DNA of 64,000 nt from Debaryomyces hansenii CBS767. Its lineage: Eukaryota > Ascomycota > Pichiomycetes > Serinales > Debaryomycetaceae. The stretch spans positions 1,116,001 through 1,180,000 of the forward strand of contig NC_006044.2 in NCBI RefSeq assembly GCF_000006445.2, written 5' to 3'. This document shows, one piece after another, positions 41,551 through 51,728 of this stretch; the stretch's first letter is position 1; every line of letters starts with the position of its first letter. Below the pieces are notes generated by a model. The model had not been told where the DNA came from, did no database searches, and worked only from the letters and a program-made list of their open reading frames with translations. A program made the translations under genes and the position numbers.

Positions 41551-42627
41551 ATGAAGATTATAACAGAAGATAACGTAGTGAAATACTTCAATTCCACTCT
41601 TAGCAGGGATACTATTATTAATAAATTCCAAGCTACTTTATTAAAAGGACTTGTTAACTATGAAAAGGATCCTTCAAATATAGTACCTCCAAGAACAGTC
41701 CAGACATCCAACACTGAGAACTCAGATACAACCCATTTGTTTATGCCATGCATAGCACCCAATGAAGTTGGAATCAAACTTATTTCAGGTGGGCCAAGTA
41801 ATTCGAAGAATGGCTTAGGTTTCCAGGGATGCATTTTAGTATTGGATGAATATACGGGATCACTTCAAGGAGTTTTGAATGCCAAGTCTATCACAGCATT
41901 CAGAACAGCATTGGCAAGTACCATACCATTGGTCAAAGTTCTTGATCCGTATGACAATAATGCCCATGTTTCGAGTATTTCGGTATTTGGTGTGGGGTTG
42001 CAGGCGTACTGGCATATCAAACTTGCACTTATTCTATACCAAGATCAGATTCACCACGTCAATATAATCAATAGAACCTTAAAGAATGCCCAGGAATTAG
42101 CCAACAAACTTTTCATGGAGTTCCCTAATGTGGCGTTCGAAGCTTATCTGTATTCTGAGGAAGATCAATTGGCAAGTATTAAAAAGCAAGTTTCTGGCAG
42201 CTCAATTATCTTTGGGTGCTCTCCATCTACAGACGGTGTTATTAAGGCAGATTACATAAACCAGGACCCAAATATGAAGAAATTCATCTCGTTGATTGGT
42301 TCGTACAAGCCACACATGATCGAGTTAGATTTAGACTTCATTGTGCCTCAGTACAAGGAGGCAGCCTCGAAACCCAAGATCCTTGTCGATTCAAAAGAGC
42401 ATACCTTACACGAGGCCGGTGAGTTGATACAAAGTGGTATTCATGAAGATCAGCTAATCGAATTAACTGACTTTTGTAATTCACAGATGGACCCCCGTGA
42501 GTACACCACCGCCAGCAATGTGGTTGTCCTGAAATTGGTAGGTTTATCTGTCATGGATTTGTCGATTGCCAAAGTAATCATCGAAGATATAGAGGACTCC
42601 CAGAGTATCACCGTAGCCGATTTCTAA
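41551..42627 (+). CDS. Ornithine cyclodeaminase / mu-crystallin family protein
   Basis: 358 residues with the family's two-part layout. The N-terminal dimerisation half has GFQGCILVLDEYTGSLQG and SITAFRTALAS, equivalent to the usual DxxTGxPLA...LTxxRTAA. The Rossmann half opens with SISVFGVGLQAYWHIKLAL (fit to GxGxQA), then INRTLKNAQELA and SSIIFGCSPSTDGVI. In bacteria the enzymes convert ornithine to proline or act on other amino acids; mu-crystallin reduces ketimines and binds thyroid hormone. The first glycine pattern here is GVGLQ instead of GTGxQ, and the usual Lys near the substrate is not obvious, so the substrate is open. It may be a fungal subfamily with another imine or amino-acid substrate. 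Confidence 0.8.
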   Translation: MKIITEDNVVKYFNSTLSRDTIINKFQATLLKGLVNYEKDPSNIVPPRTVQTSNTENSDTTHLFMPCIAPNEVGIKLISGGPSNSKNGLGFQGCILVLDEYTGSLQGVLNAKSITAFRTALASTIPLVKVLDPYDNNAHVSSISVFGVGLQAYWHIKLALILYQDQIHHVNIINRTLKNAQELANKLFMEFPNVAFEAYLYSEEDQLASIKKQVSGSSIIFGCSPSTDGVIKADYINQDPNMKKFISLIGSYKPHMIELDLDFIVPQYKEAASKPKILVDSKEHTLHEAGELIQSGIHEDQLIELTDFCNSQMDPREYTTASNVVVLKLVGLSVMDLSIAKVIIEDIEDSQSITVADF

Positions 42628-43293
42628 TTTGAAGTATATAGTCTGCCTCATCGCTCATATGTATTAACAATATATTTAATTAATTGGAACTAGAATCCAC
42701 AAGGCTTTGTCACCGATTATTATTCAGCTACAAGCTACTATTTACTCGGCCAAATGTTATTAGACCTATAAATATATTACTTTGGTGTACCCAACCCCTA
42801 ACCTACCTAAACCGTCCCAATAGCAATTCGAATAACTATACCTCTTTCACGACACACCACCTACTTCCTTCTACCGTAAACGTTACCGTTCATCTCCTAC
42901 TCCATCAATATAAATATCCTACTACCTAACACTGTATGCTGAATTTAATCCATATACTATTGACCCATCGAATAGAAAACGTGGGGCCTTGGAATGACAA
43001 TCGATGAAGAATTATCTCAAATACTTCACTATTAACAACGCTATTTGAATACAGCTAACTTTAAGATAATCTTAAAGTTCATTTGACTTAGCTCCAACAA
43101 AATTGGAGCTTTGAACACTCGACATAACCATTCTATTCGCTTATCAGTAGCTGCAAAATCATTAATAGATAGATGATGTAGTCGTGTGACCCAATAGAAA
43201 CGGCGCGGCCAATAAAACTGGGTACTAATTACTATATAAATCTATATAAATCTTGTTTTCTTTCTCTTAAACGCTTAGTTATTTAGAGTGAGA
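42628..43293. promoter_or_regulatory. PHO8 upstream region
   Basis: 666 bases between the ornithine-cyclodeaminase-family gene and PHO8, both on the + strand. It contains a CACGTT site (42979-42984, listed separately) and a TATATAAA-like tract near 43233-43250. No gene seen. Confidence 0.5.
42979..42984 (-). promoter_or_regulatory. CACGTT, candidate Pho4 site of PHO8
   Basis: On the minus strand the sequence reads CCCCACGTTTT, the medium-affinity CACGTT form of the Pho4 box, 310 bases before the PHO8 ATG. PHO8 is a known Pho4 target in S. cerevisiae. A single six-base match is weak evidence by itself. Confidence 0.35.
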
Positions 43294-44949
43294 ATGACAA
43301 CAGAAAAGGCCTCCTTATTAGGGGATGAACGAATGTCGTTATATAATACAAAAAAGAAGAGTTCATTCGGGAAATACTTGAAGTATTTGACTCATGTGGT
43401 GGTAATTATTGGCACTGTGTACTTGTGCTTATCGAACATGACGGGGTCGGAGCCGGTCGGAGTTGATACCAACAAGAAGAAAAACGTCATATTCATGGTT
43501 ACAGATGGTATGGGGCCCGCATCGTTATCGCTCGCAAGATCTTTCAAACAGTTCAGAGATCAACTCCCTATGGATGATGTTTTGCAATTAGATCAACATT
43601 TAGTGGGATCATCGAGAACAAGGTCTAATTCGTCTCTCATTACAGATTCGGCGGCTGGTGCCACTGCTTTTTCATGTGGATTGAAGTCGTACAACGGAGC
43701 CATCGGAGTTTCATCAGATTCTGAGCCATGCGGAACGATTTTGGAGGCTTTGAAGCTCCAGGGGTATATGACGGGGTTGGTTGTTACTACGAGGATAACT
43801 GACGCTACACCAGCGGCTTTCAGCTCGCATGTGGACCAGAGATTCCAAGAAGATATGATTGCTGAACAACAGTTGGGTGAATATCCTTTGGGGCGTATGG
43901 TAGATTTGATAATCGGGGGAGGAAGATGTCATTTTTTACCAAAGTCACAAAAGGGTGGATGTCGTTCAGATGATAGAAATTTGGTTGAGGAAGCACAGCA
44001 TGAAAAGGGATGGAACTATGTGGGAAACCGTGAACAGTTTGATGACTTGAAACAGGGCCATAATGTTCAGTTTCCTTTGTTGGGTTTATTGGCCGACACT
44101 GATATTCCATATGACATCGATAGAGACCCAAAGGTCTATCCGTCATTGGCAGAACAGGTTAAGGTTGCATTGACAGCTTTATCGAAGGCTACCAAAGATT
44201 CCGACAAGGGATTCTTTTTGCTTATCGAAGGCTCTCGTATTGACCATGCCGGTCACCACAACGATCCAGCCGCCCAGGTTAGGGAAGTTTTGGCTTATGA
44301 CGAAGCATTTAAAGATGTGTTGAAATTCATTGATGAAACCGAGACTGATACAATTGCGATTTCTACTTCAGATCATGAAACTGGTGGTTTAGTTACATCG
44401 AGACAAAATAGTCCTCATTACCCAGACTATGTATGGTATCCAGAGGTTTTGTTGAATAGCACGCACTCAGGTGAATATTTGTCAAGTAAAATCGTCAACT
44501 TCACTTCCAGCACGGACGACGTTACTACGCTTGACAAGTTCATTGCGAAGGAAATCCTTGAAAAGGATTTGGGAATTATGGACTACACACAAGAGGAAAT
44601 TGAAACTATCAAACACTTCTCGAACGACCAGTCAAACTTATTATACGTTTTGAATAACTTGGTTTCTGTGAGGTCGCAAACTGGGTGGACTACCCATGGG
44701 CATTCGGCTGTCGATGTTAACATTTATGCATACACCAATTCGAAGCAGATTAGTTCTCAATTAATATCGAACAAGCCATATCATGGTTTATTAGGAAACC
44801 ACGAAAATATTGAGATCGGAGCATTCATGGAATCAATTACTGGTGTTGACTTAGATAAAATTACGAAATTGATCAAGAAGACAAAGCATTCAATTACAAC
44901 AAAGTTTAATTCCATTCAGGTCGATGAAATGCATCATGGAGCTTATTGA
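43294..44949 (+). CDS. PHO8: Vacuolar alkaline phosphatase Pho8
   Basis: A 551-residue type II membrane enzyme that releases phosphate in the vacuole. A short cytosolic tail with a dileucine-like sorting sequence (KASLLG) precedes one span (about 31-48). The catalytic domain has the metal ligand motif VTDGMGPAS, the nucleophile in ITDSAAGATAF (Ser119), the IEGSRIDHAGHHND motif and TSDHETGGLV, and later GWTTHGHSAVDV: all the zinc and magnesium ligands of alkaline phosphatases. Length is near that of S. cerevisiae Pho8 (566). The ATG at 43294 follows an in-frame GTG at 43288 that is not used in yeast. A possible Pho4 site lies upstream. Confidence 0.95.
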   Translation: MTTEKASLLGDERMSLYNTKKKSSFGKYLKYLTHVVVIIGTVYLCLSNMTGSEPVGVDTNKKKNVIFMVTDGMGPASLSLARSFKQFRDQLPMDDVLQLDQHLVGSSRTRSNSSLITDSAAGATAFSCGLKSYNGAIGVSSDSEPCGTILEALKLQGYMTGLVVTTRITDATPAAFSSHVDQRFQEDMIAEQQLGEYPLGRMVDLIIGGGRCHFLPKSQKGGCRSDDRNLVEEAQHEKGWNYVGNREQFDDLKQGHNVQFPLLGLLADTDIPYDIDRDPKVYPSLAEQVKVALTALSKATKDSDKGFFLLIEGSRIDHAGHHNDPAAQVREVLAYDEAFKDVLKFIDETETDTIAISTSDHETGGLVTSRQNSPHYPDYVWYPEVLLNSTHSGEYLSSKIVNFTSSTDDVTTLDKFIAKEILEKDLGIMDYTQEEIETIKHFSNDQSNLLYVLNNLVSVRSQTGWTTHGHSAVDVNIYAYTNSKQISSQLISNKPYHGLLGNHENIEIGAFMESITGVDLDKITKLIKKTKHSITTKFNSIQVDEMHHGAY

Positions 44950-45016
44950 AGAGTTTAAATTATATTTGCTAGAATTATTTATTAGATATAAATAAGTTAT
45001 ATATGTCAATTATTTA

Positions 45017-46861
45017 TTAATGATGCACGGCTGAATAATCTTCTTTACATAACTTGGCTCTTAAGGCCTTCCCATATGCGTAAAATAAAAATGGAATTAA
45101 AACCATTGCCAATGAAACGAACGCAAGTAACCAACTGGCCCATTGTAATCCTAAACCATTATACATTTGGGTAATGAATAATGGAAAAGCTGCGCCACCA
45201 CACAGACGAGTTATAACCTTCGTTCCTAAAGCAGATGCTACCACCCTAGCATATGTGTCTATAATGTAGTTGTTTAATGAATAATAAATAAGTACCATAC
45301 CGTACCCAAACGCGATACCAGAGGAAGCTGGTCCGACCCAGATAATATGTTTGTACGAAGTAGCTCCTAAAATAAACAAGGCAATACATGGAAATGGAGA
45401 TCCTACCATTGCACCTATTAATCTATCTTCTGGTGTTGGAGTTCTTCTCATGCAAAGCTTTTTGTAATTTTTTTCCAAAATAATGGTAGACATAACGGCC
45501 AAAGCAGCTCCAATTAAGATAGGAATAAACATTAAGCCAATTTTATCGTCTTCATATCCGTACAATGTATTGAAAATAACAGGGTATGCAAAGAAAAACG
45601 CGTAAAGCAAGGAATAGATCAACATCACATACCCACATACTATAACCAAAGCTGGTTCTTGAACGATAAACTTGATTGGGCGCAACAAATGAGTATTAAC
45701 AATTTCCTTAAATTCCATTGGGGTTGCTTCTTGCTCTGTCATGATCTTTGGGTTACCAGTCTCTTTTCTTAATTTTGCAGCTCTATTTTTCAATATGGTA
45801 GGAGCATATGTTTCTGGAATAAATGAAATTATGATCCACATTACTCCTGCGAATGCCATATTAACCCAAACCATTAATTCGTATCTTCCTGTATTAACAC
45901 TGATGAACCCGTTGACAATACCACCAAGAACAGGTCCCGAATAAGGGCAAAAACTGAAGAATGCAATTGCCAAACCTCTTGTTTCGTTGTGCATATCAAC
46001 TAAACTTGCACCCACATTTGCTAAAGCAGAGGATGAGAATACACCACATAAAAATCTGCAAACTAAAACTGTGCCAATATTCTTTGCTAAAGCACAAGGG
46101 ATATTGAATATCACGTAGAGACCAAAGGAAACAATGTAGACTACTCTCCTTCCAAACCTTGGTTGCTCAGAAAGGGGAGACCAAAACATGGAACCTACCC
46201 CAAAACCGATGACAAATAGAGACACCGTTAACGTAGAAACTTCGGTGGAAACACCAAATTTCTTATTAATTGTGGGCAAGCCCGTAGCCAAACATGACGA
46301 CCCGTATGCTGCACAAATAACAAATATGGAGAACAAAGCCGTGTAAGACCATTTGATCCACATCGGCCAGTTGTGGGGGTTCTCTGGATCTCCAACAGTA
46401 AATGTCACGAACTCGATCTCTGGATCCAATGCATGTTCGTGCTTTATACTAGGATCGTAATCATCCACTTTCTCTGTAGTGGATGAATCTTCTGATTTTA
46501 TTAAATGCAAATTATTACTCGAATTTATCGTTTTCCGCCTACCCAACGACTGCAATGTCTGTACTTGCACTAATCCCGTATCTGTTTCTAATGTATATTC
46601 TTCTGGAAAGATTGGGTCCGTCACTGGAGGATGTACTAGATCTGGAGTAGGTATTTCTGACGATAAACCCAATTCCTGTAATGATTTCCTCGTCTCGCTT
46701 CTACTTATTCTCAATGATTGACGGTCCGACGTAGTAGTATATCTTGAATTTATTGGAGATAATTCTGATTGTGCATCGTTTGTTGCATTATCTGTAAGTG
46801 GGTTTGGATTGTAGGCCTCTTCATCAAATGAAGCCAGACTTGATAACGAATTATTTGTCAT
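45017..46861 (-). CDS. DHA1-family drug/polyamine proton antiporter (Tpo/Flu1-like)
   Basis: A 614-residue 12-span transporter with a long cytosolic N-terminus (about 170 residues, Ser/Thr/Asp-rich, likely phosphorylated). The entry motif DPENPHNWPMWIKW is typical of fungal DHA1 pumps. MFS loop motif: WSPLSEQPRFGRRVVY; motif C-like stretch in span 5: FCPYSGPVLGGIVNGF; the second half contains RTPTPEDRLIGAMVGSPFPC (first part shown), a strong marker of the Tpo/Flu1/Mdr1 group. Its closest named relatives are probably C. albicans TPO3/TPO4 or FLU1, exporters of polyamines and drugs at the plasma membrane; I cannot choose among them. The upstream region is densely packed with CGG triplets, targets of zinc-cluster activators. 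The 3' end is 67 bases from that of PHO8. Confidence 0.85.
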   Translation of the reverse strand: MTNNSLSSLASFDEEAYNPNPLTDNATNDAQSELSPINSRYTTTSDRQSLRISRSETRKSLQELGLSSEIPTPDLVHPPVTDPIFPEEYTLETDTGLVQVQTLQSLGRRKTINSSNNLHLIKSEDSSTTEKVDDYDPSIKHEHALDPEIEFVTFTVGDPENPHNWPMWIKWSYTALFSIFVICAAYGSSCLATGLPTINKKFGVSTEVSTLTVSLFVIGFGVGSMFWSPLSEQPRFGRRVVYIVSFGLYVIFNIPCALAKNIGTVLVCRFLCGVFSSSALANVGASLVDMHNETRGLAIAFFSFCPYSGPVLGGIVNGFISVNTGRYELMVWVNMAFAGVMWIIISFIPETYAPTILKNRAAKLRKETGNPKIMTEQEATPMEFKEIVNTHLLRPIKFIVQEPALVIVCGYVMLIYSLLYAFFFAYPVIFNTLYGYEDDKIGLMFIPILIGAALAVMSTIILEKNYKKLCMRRTPTPEDRLIGAMVGSPFPCIALFILGATSYKHIIWVGPASSGIAFGYGMVLIYYSLNNYIIDTYARVVASALGTKVITRLCGGAAFPLFITQMYNGLGLQWASWLLAFVSLAMVLIPFLFYAYGKALRAKLCKEDYSAVHH

Positions 46862-47563
46862 ATTGTTATTATCTATTGTTTGTGACTATTGAGTGTTACT
46901 ATCTTGAGTCCTCAATATTATTTTCAAGAGAACTTCTATATTTATAACCCTTCGATCGATACCCGTATTCGGATGGGTTCCAGTGATCAGCAGTTAAGAT
47001 ATCGAGCAACAAACATTCCGACCTAATACCGACCAGAGTTTAGGTGTGAACACCCGGCCGGATGGTCCATTACCGGTACTTGTCCGGGACAGGCTGAATT
47101 GATGACTTTATCCGTGGAGCAATCCGAATTCCTTTTCTCGGATCAGTATCTGATGATGCATGCATTAGCCGTGCCATTCTAGCCCTACCGTTTACTACCT
47201 GCCTGACCGGAAGACTGTATGCCATCGATACAAGATAACCCTTCAACAGGTCTCGGTCGGGCAAATCCGAATCATGCTCCATGACATGTAGATACCTGAA
47301 ATGCTGCTTATTACTACAAATGGATTTGGGCCCGGGAAGACGACGAGATGTTTACCATATTTAGGGCTATATGCTAAGCAGATTGTATGCGGAAGTTGAG
47401 TCTCAACGTCCGGAGGTTTCTACGATGGTACGACAAAATCGACGGTTTCTTGTGTGTCAAATAGATCAGACACTACAGGTCGCGAATTTCTGCTATGCTT
47501 CTAGATCGTACAACGTATATTATTAGGGTTGATGAGACACTCTCATTATTGGATGCTTATATA
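46862..47563. promoter_or_regulatory. DHA1 pump promoter with dense CGG/CCG elements
   Basis: 702 bases. Between 46963 and 47272 I count about 22 CGG or CCG triplets, far more than in other gaps here. They include the direct repeat CCGACC at 47018-47023 and 47029-47034 (11-base spacing), CCCGGCCGG near 47053 and two copies of AATCCGAAT (47121-47129 and 47264-47272). Zn2Cys6 regulators of drug pumps bind CGG half-sites. The right end is the GLY1 3' flank. Confidence 0.45.
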
Positions 47564-48691
47564 TTAATTAGAAACTAATGAATTCTTGATGGCATCAAAA
47601 TTATACATCTTCTTGTTACACTTGGTTTTGGTGTATGGGTTTTTGAATGCATCTTGGTAACATTCCAATATAGCCCTTTTGACATTTTCGACACTTTCTT
47701 CCGATAACTGGTAGTGGAATGCGATTCTACCACCCATCAACTTAACATTGTACTTTTTACCTAATTCAATGAGTAATGAGTCGTCCATCTTGTTTTTGAC
47801 GAGATCAATGAAAACAAAATTGGTATGAGCCGGACTTTCCAAGGCGATTCCGTGACCTTCGCAGAAGCTCGCGACATCTTTAGCGAGGGAATGCGAGTAA
47901 GGCAATTTTGCGAAATTCTCATCAATAGCCACCATAGCCATCGACGCCAAAATACCGGCTTGTCTGATACCACCACCGTTTTGTTTCTTGAAATGGTTTG
48001 CCTTGGCAATGAGGGTAGGCTCTCCAACCAAGATAGAACCGACTGGAGCTCCGATCGACTTCGAAAGACATAACGAAACCGAATCGAAGTATGAGCAATA
48101 TTTCTCGATCGAAATACCCGTTTCCGCGGCAGAATTCCACAATCTGGCCCCATCTAAATGCAATTTAATATTATTCTCCTTAGCAAAAGCACTGATCCTG
48201 GCAATCTCTTCTATAGGCATGATAGTTCCGTGTAAGGTGTTTTCTAATGAGATGAGCTTAGTAGGTGCCGCATGGATGTCTCCATCGTCTGGAGTGATAT
48301 TTTCAGCAATGTCTTCCAACGTCAAGTATACTCCGTTAGAAGGATGTACCGGGTGTACCATGGCTTGTGACAAGGTAGCCAATCCACCGGCTTCGTGAAT
48401 GAATACATGTGCTCTATAGTCACATAAAATCGAATATGGTGGCTGGAACAAGTTGGCTCTCAATCCAATTTGGTTGGATAACGTTCCACTAACACAGAAT
48501 AAAGCGGCTGGCTTTCCTGTCAACTCGCACATCTTCTTCTCTAACATCAACGTAGTTTTATCCTCGTTATACACGGAGTCTCCAAATGTGCTGTTTCGGA
48601 TGGACTCCAACATGGTCTTGGTTGGCACGGTGAAAGTATCACTTCTGAATTCATTATGAGTAGAATATTCTGGTGCAATTTCTACTGTCAT
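47564..48691 (-). CDS. GLY1: Threonine aldolase
   Basis: A 375-residue PLP enzyme (S. cerevisiae Gly1 has 387) that cleaves threonine or allo-threonine to glycine and acetaldehyde in the cytosol; it is a main source of glycine in yeast. The PLP lysine is Lys211 in LCLSKSIGAPVGS; His95 in DYRAHVFIHE should stack on the cofactor, and Asp180/Arg183 in LHLDGARLWN hold the ring nitrogen and phosphate region. RSDTFTVPT at the N-terminus and ENTLHGTIMP also belong to the family. The promoter (48692-49135) has three spaced GAGTCA boxes, the core of Gcn4 sites. Confidence 0.95.
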   Translation of the reverse strand: MTVEIAPEYSTHNEFRSDTFTVPTKTMLESIRNSTFGDSVYNEDKTTLMLEKKMCELTGKPAALFCVSGTLSNQIGLRANLFQPPYSILCDYRAHVFIHEAGGLATLSQAMVHPVHPSNGVYLTLEDIAENITPDDGDIHAAPTKLISLENTLHGTIMPIEEIARISAFAKENNIKLHLDGARLWNSAAETGISIEKYCSYFDSVSLCLSKSIGAPVGSILVGEPTLIAKANHFKKQNGGGIRQAGILASMAMVAIDENFAKLPYSHSLAKDVASFCEGHGIALESPAHTNFVFIDLVKNKMDDSLLIELGKKYNVKLMGGRIAFHYQLSEESVENVKRAILECYQDAFKNPYTKTKCNKKMYNFDAIKNSLVSN

Positions 48692-49135
48692 CTTAGGCCT
48701 ATAATCTTATTTTTATACTATTGAGTGGCTTTTTTTCTCTATACTTTATTCCAAATGAACCTCCCCGGACAATGTTATATATATATGTGATGAGATGACA
48801 CACCGTTGAGAAAAATGTCAACTGGAGGTATTTATAAGTTCCTATTTGTAATATGCGGCTTTTATAATTTTGGAACCTCATCAGTCAAAAAATTCGCAAC
48901 TTTTCCATTTATGCCGACTGCGAAAAAAAATGCCGTTCAAACAATTAAGAAACGTTCAACGGGCTAACAATAGACCAGGATTTTTTTCATATAGAAATGT
49001 AAATAGATATTTGAGGTGGAGAGAAGCGAAATAAATGCCTACAATGAATACACGAGTCAGTATGGAGTCAATGTAGAGTCAATATGTATATATAGCGTGG
49101 ATATTGGAAATCAGTATAAACAGGGGTGCCGGAGT
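48692..49135. promoter_or_regulatory. GLY1 promoter region
   Basis: 444 bases, also containing the 3' flank of the fibronectin-III gene. The far end holds the Gcn4-like 11-bp repeat array (49054-49086). No gene seen. Confidence 0.5.
49054..49086. promoter_or_regulatory. Three 11-bp repeats carrying GAGTCA (Gcn4 core)
   Basis: GAGTCA starts at 49054, 49065 and 49076, exactly 11 bases apart; the bases between are also similar (GTATG, ATGTA, ATATG), so this is a 3-copy, 11-bp imperfect tandem repeat. TGACTC (reverse complement) is the Gcn4 core. The array is about 365-395 bases upstream of the GLY1 start. Confidence 0.5.
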
Positions 49136-51586
49136 TTAGGTATTCTGGGCCAAGTCTAGGTCACTTTCGTTTTTGTTTAACGAAGGTGTTGACGAAAACA
49201 ACTGCAAATTGAAATTACGACTTTGACCCAAGGGTTGGTCATTTCTCCAAATCTGGGAGTTAGAACCCGATACGGTTCTATTGTGCAGAGCGTAGGGTTT
49301 GTCTAGCCATAAATTGCCAAAGTCCTTTTGGTGGTGAGTGGCATTGGGTGGCGGAGAAAGCAAGGAGCCTATCGGTGACGGGATCGGATTGTTGCTTGTT
49401 GTAGACGTAGGGGTGTCATTAAGCTCAACGTCGGTATTTTGGGGAGCAAAGTACTTGTTGCTGAGGCTCGATACACTGCGGTCCATCACCGGGTTGAAAA
49501 TGTTGATGTCGGTGTTGTACGGTAATCTGTTCAAGTCGTTGTAGGGCGTTTGTAAATCACCATACTTTCCATTGAATTCGTTATTGTAGTGGTTATTCAA
49601 GTCTGTCGGCATACTGTTCAACCCGAAATTCAAGCTCGAATTGGGGTTGGACATATTGGTGCCCGGTAAACCGTTGATATTAGAATTGCTCATATTGGAA
49701 TTGGCACCGGATAAACCGTTGTTGACGCTGGAGTGATTAATGTTCGCATTGGGGATGTTAGTATTCATGGTAGCGTTCATTCTTGTATCTATTCCTGAAT
49801 TCCACACAGTGTTGAGATTGGGTAACGAAGGTTGATAGCCAAAATACGACTCATTATTCATCAATAATGAGTTAGGAGTTAAAAGGTCCTGGTTCAATAA
49901 ATCTGTTTGTAACACTGTATCCTCCTGGACGGGCGAATTAAGGAACCCGTTATTTATTTGACTGTAAACAGAATCATCATATGTGATACCCTGCGATGGC
50001 ATTGAATCAAACTGTTCGGGAAATTGCTGTTGGTTTGGCATACCTTGAAGCTGTTCGGCTGAATCATTCGAATAAACCTGGCCGTAAAAGTTATACCATT
50101 CCTTGTCTTGACCGTTGTTATTCTCATCGTTCATTGGTGATTGCAGAGAGGCCAAAGGAGAAAAGCTTCGCTTATGTTTTTTAGGCAATGCGTTGCTAAA
50201 ACCGCCAAATTCTATACTAGCCTGATGTTCAGACAATTTAACTGGTTGGTATGTTTTATCCTGGTTTACTTTGGCGATTTCAAAACTATGTTGAATTGAT
50301 AAAAACTTCCGAATTTCCGCCTTGAACGTTGATTTCCAGTTAATTTCAAAATTAACTGAACTATAAATTTCATTGGTAATATCGTTCGCCCAAGACGGTT
50401 GAACATTGTATAACTTATCCAATAGCTCACTAGCTTTCGGAGTTAAATTTCCTTCTTTATTAAAAATGATCTCACTGTTAAATGATTCAACTATTGGCTT
50501 AAGATTGTTCAACGCAATAGACATCTCTTTCTTTTCCGAAGTTAAAGTTTTGCAAACGTTTTCAATTTTATCATTCTCTACTTTCATTAATTCTATTTCA
50601 TCCATAACTTTAGTGATTTGTTTATCAATTTTCAGTCGGTCAGTCTTTTCGTATCTCATAATCTGTTGTTTTCTTTCCGTCAATTTCTTGATCTTATTCT
50701 TCAAATCATTTAATTCTGACTTATGAATATCATTCATCGACTCGAACGATTTCAACTCTTTAGCAATCTTACTTTTCTGGAAAGTTAAATTATCTCTCCT
50801 CTTTTCTAAGTCCTTGACGTTGATATCTTTCCTCATCTTAGACCCAGTTTCTTGTTCATATTCCTTCTTATAAATTTTCAAGTCTTGATTCAATTTGCCT
50901 ATTTCCTGATTAAGATGATCATGGTTCAATTCATACTCTTCCTTTGCCTTGCGTAACTCATTTTGATAGACTAAAAGATATTCGTTCAATGATTCAGATG
51001 ATTTGTTAGCTTTCACATCTTCCGGCTCTAAATACATAGGTAAGTTAGCTTTAGAACATTTCGAATCAGAGTCCCTAAGTTGGCTAATTTTGGACACTTT
51101 GATCTCATTGTTGGTGATCATGGGTAATGTCCTATTACTTTGAAGCTTGTTTGCAGGCTTAGGTAGAGTCTCAATAAACACCGGAGCAGATTGAGACCTG
51201 AAGTTAGTAACCACATTTATTGCTACCACTTGAATCTGGTACAATTTGTTCTCAAGAAGGTTATTAAGTTGGCATGATGTGACACCCATTGTTGCCGCTA
51301 TTTTGGTTAGTATTGCTTCAAAAAATTACTCCAACATTTTGTCTAACATACCTTCTTGGTTATTGATCAAAAGCACATATATAAGGCTTTCATCGGATGC
51401 TATCTCGATATCCCAATGAATAACCACGGAGGTGTGGGTTATTGAATCAATGCAAATACTGGGTGCATGAGGAATTTCAATATTCAAATCCTCGATTAGC
51501 CCTTCCACCGGAGTTTGAAGTAGTTGATAACAGCGATAAATAATCCAACAAATGGATGGTACTACTGTCAATAGAACCTCAATCAT
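49136..51586 (-). CDS. Fibronectin-III, coiled-coil protein with N-terminal membrane span, two exons
   Basis: Read from 51586: exon 1 is 51352-51586, exon 2 is 49136-51297; 798 residues. The intron removal joins LLINNQE to AATMGVTSCQL in frame. Architecture: hydrophobic N-terminus (about 5-22, likely membrane anchor), one fibronectin type III domain (about 40-125: PSICIDSITHTSVVIHWDIE, then YQIQVVAINVVTNFRSQS; the first quoted in 20), a long charged coiled coil (about 170-330) and an Asn/Ser/Pro-rich low-complexity half. I do not recognise a named orthologue. It could be a membrane-tethered scaffold; function is not shown by the sequence. The intron divides the FN3 domain, so without splicing neither piece looks like a domain. 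Confidence 0.75.
51298..51351 (-). other. Intron of the FN3/coiled-coil gene (54 bases)
   Basis: Read on the minus strand: donor GTATGT from 51351, branch site TACTAAC at 51312-51306, acceptor AATAG ending at 51298. Phase 1. The short branch-to-acceptor distance is like the other introns here. Confidence 0.9.
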
Positions 51587-51728
51587 CCTTACTACTTGTA
51601 TCTGCTGACTATGATTCGAAAGACAAAGAAGTCTACTATAGCGAAATTTTCATTGAATGGATTCACGTGAGAGGTTTTGTTGATTCAAGTCTACCATATA
51701 TATATTTAAAATAACCCTATAACCATGC

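Noticed and set aside
47070..47282. 70-codon minus-strand frame
   Set aside because: It sits in the CGG-rich promoter block; the open frame is a side effect of local GC content.
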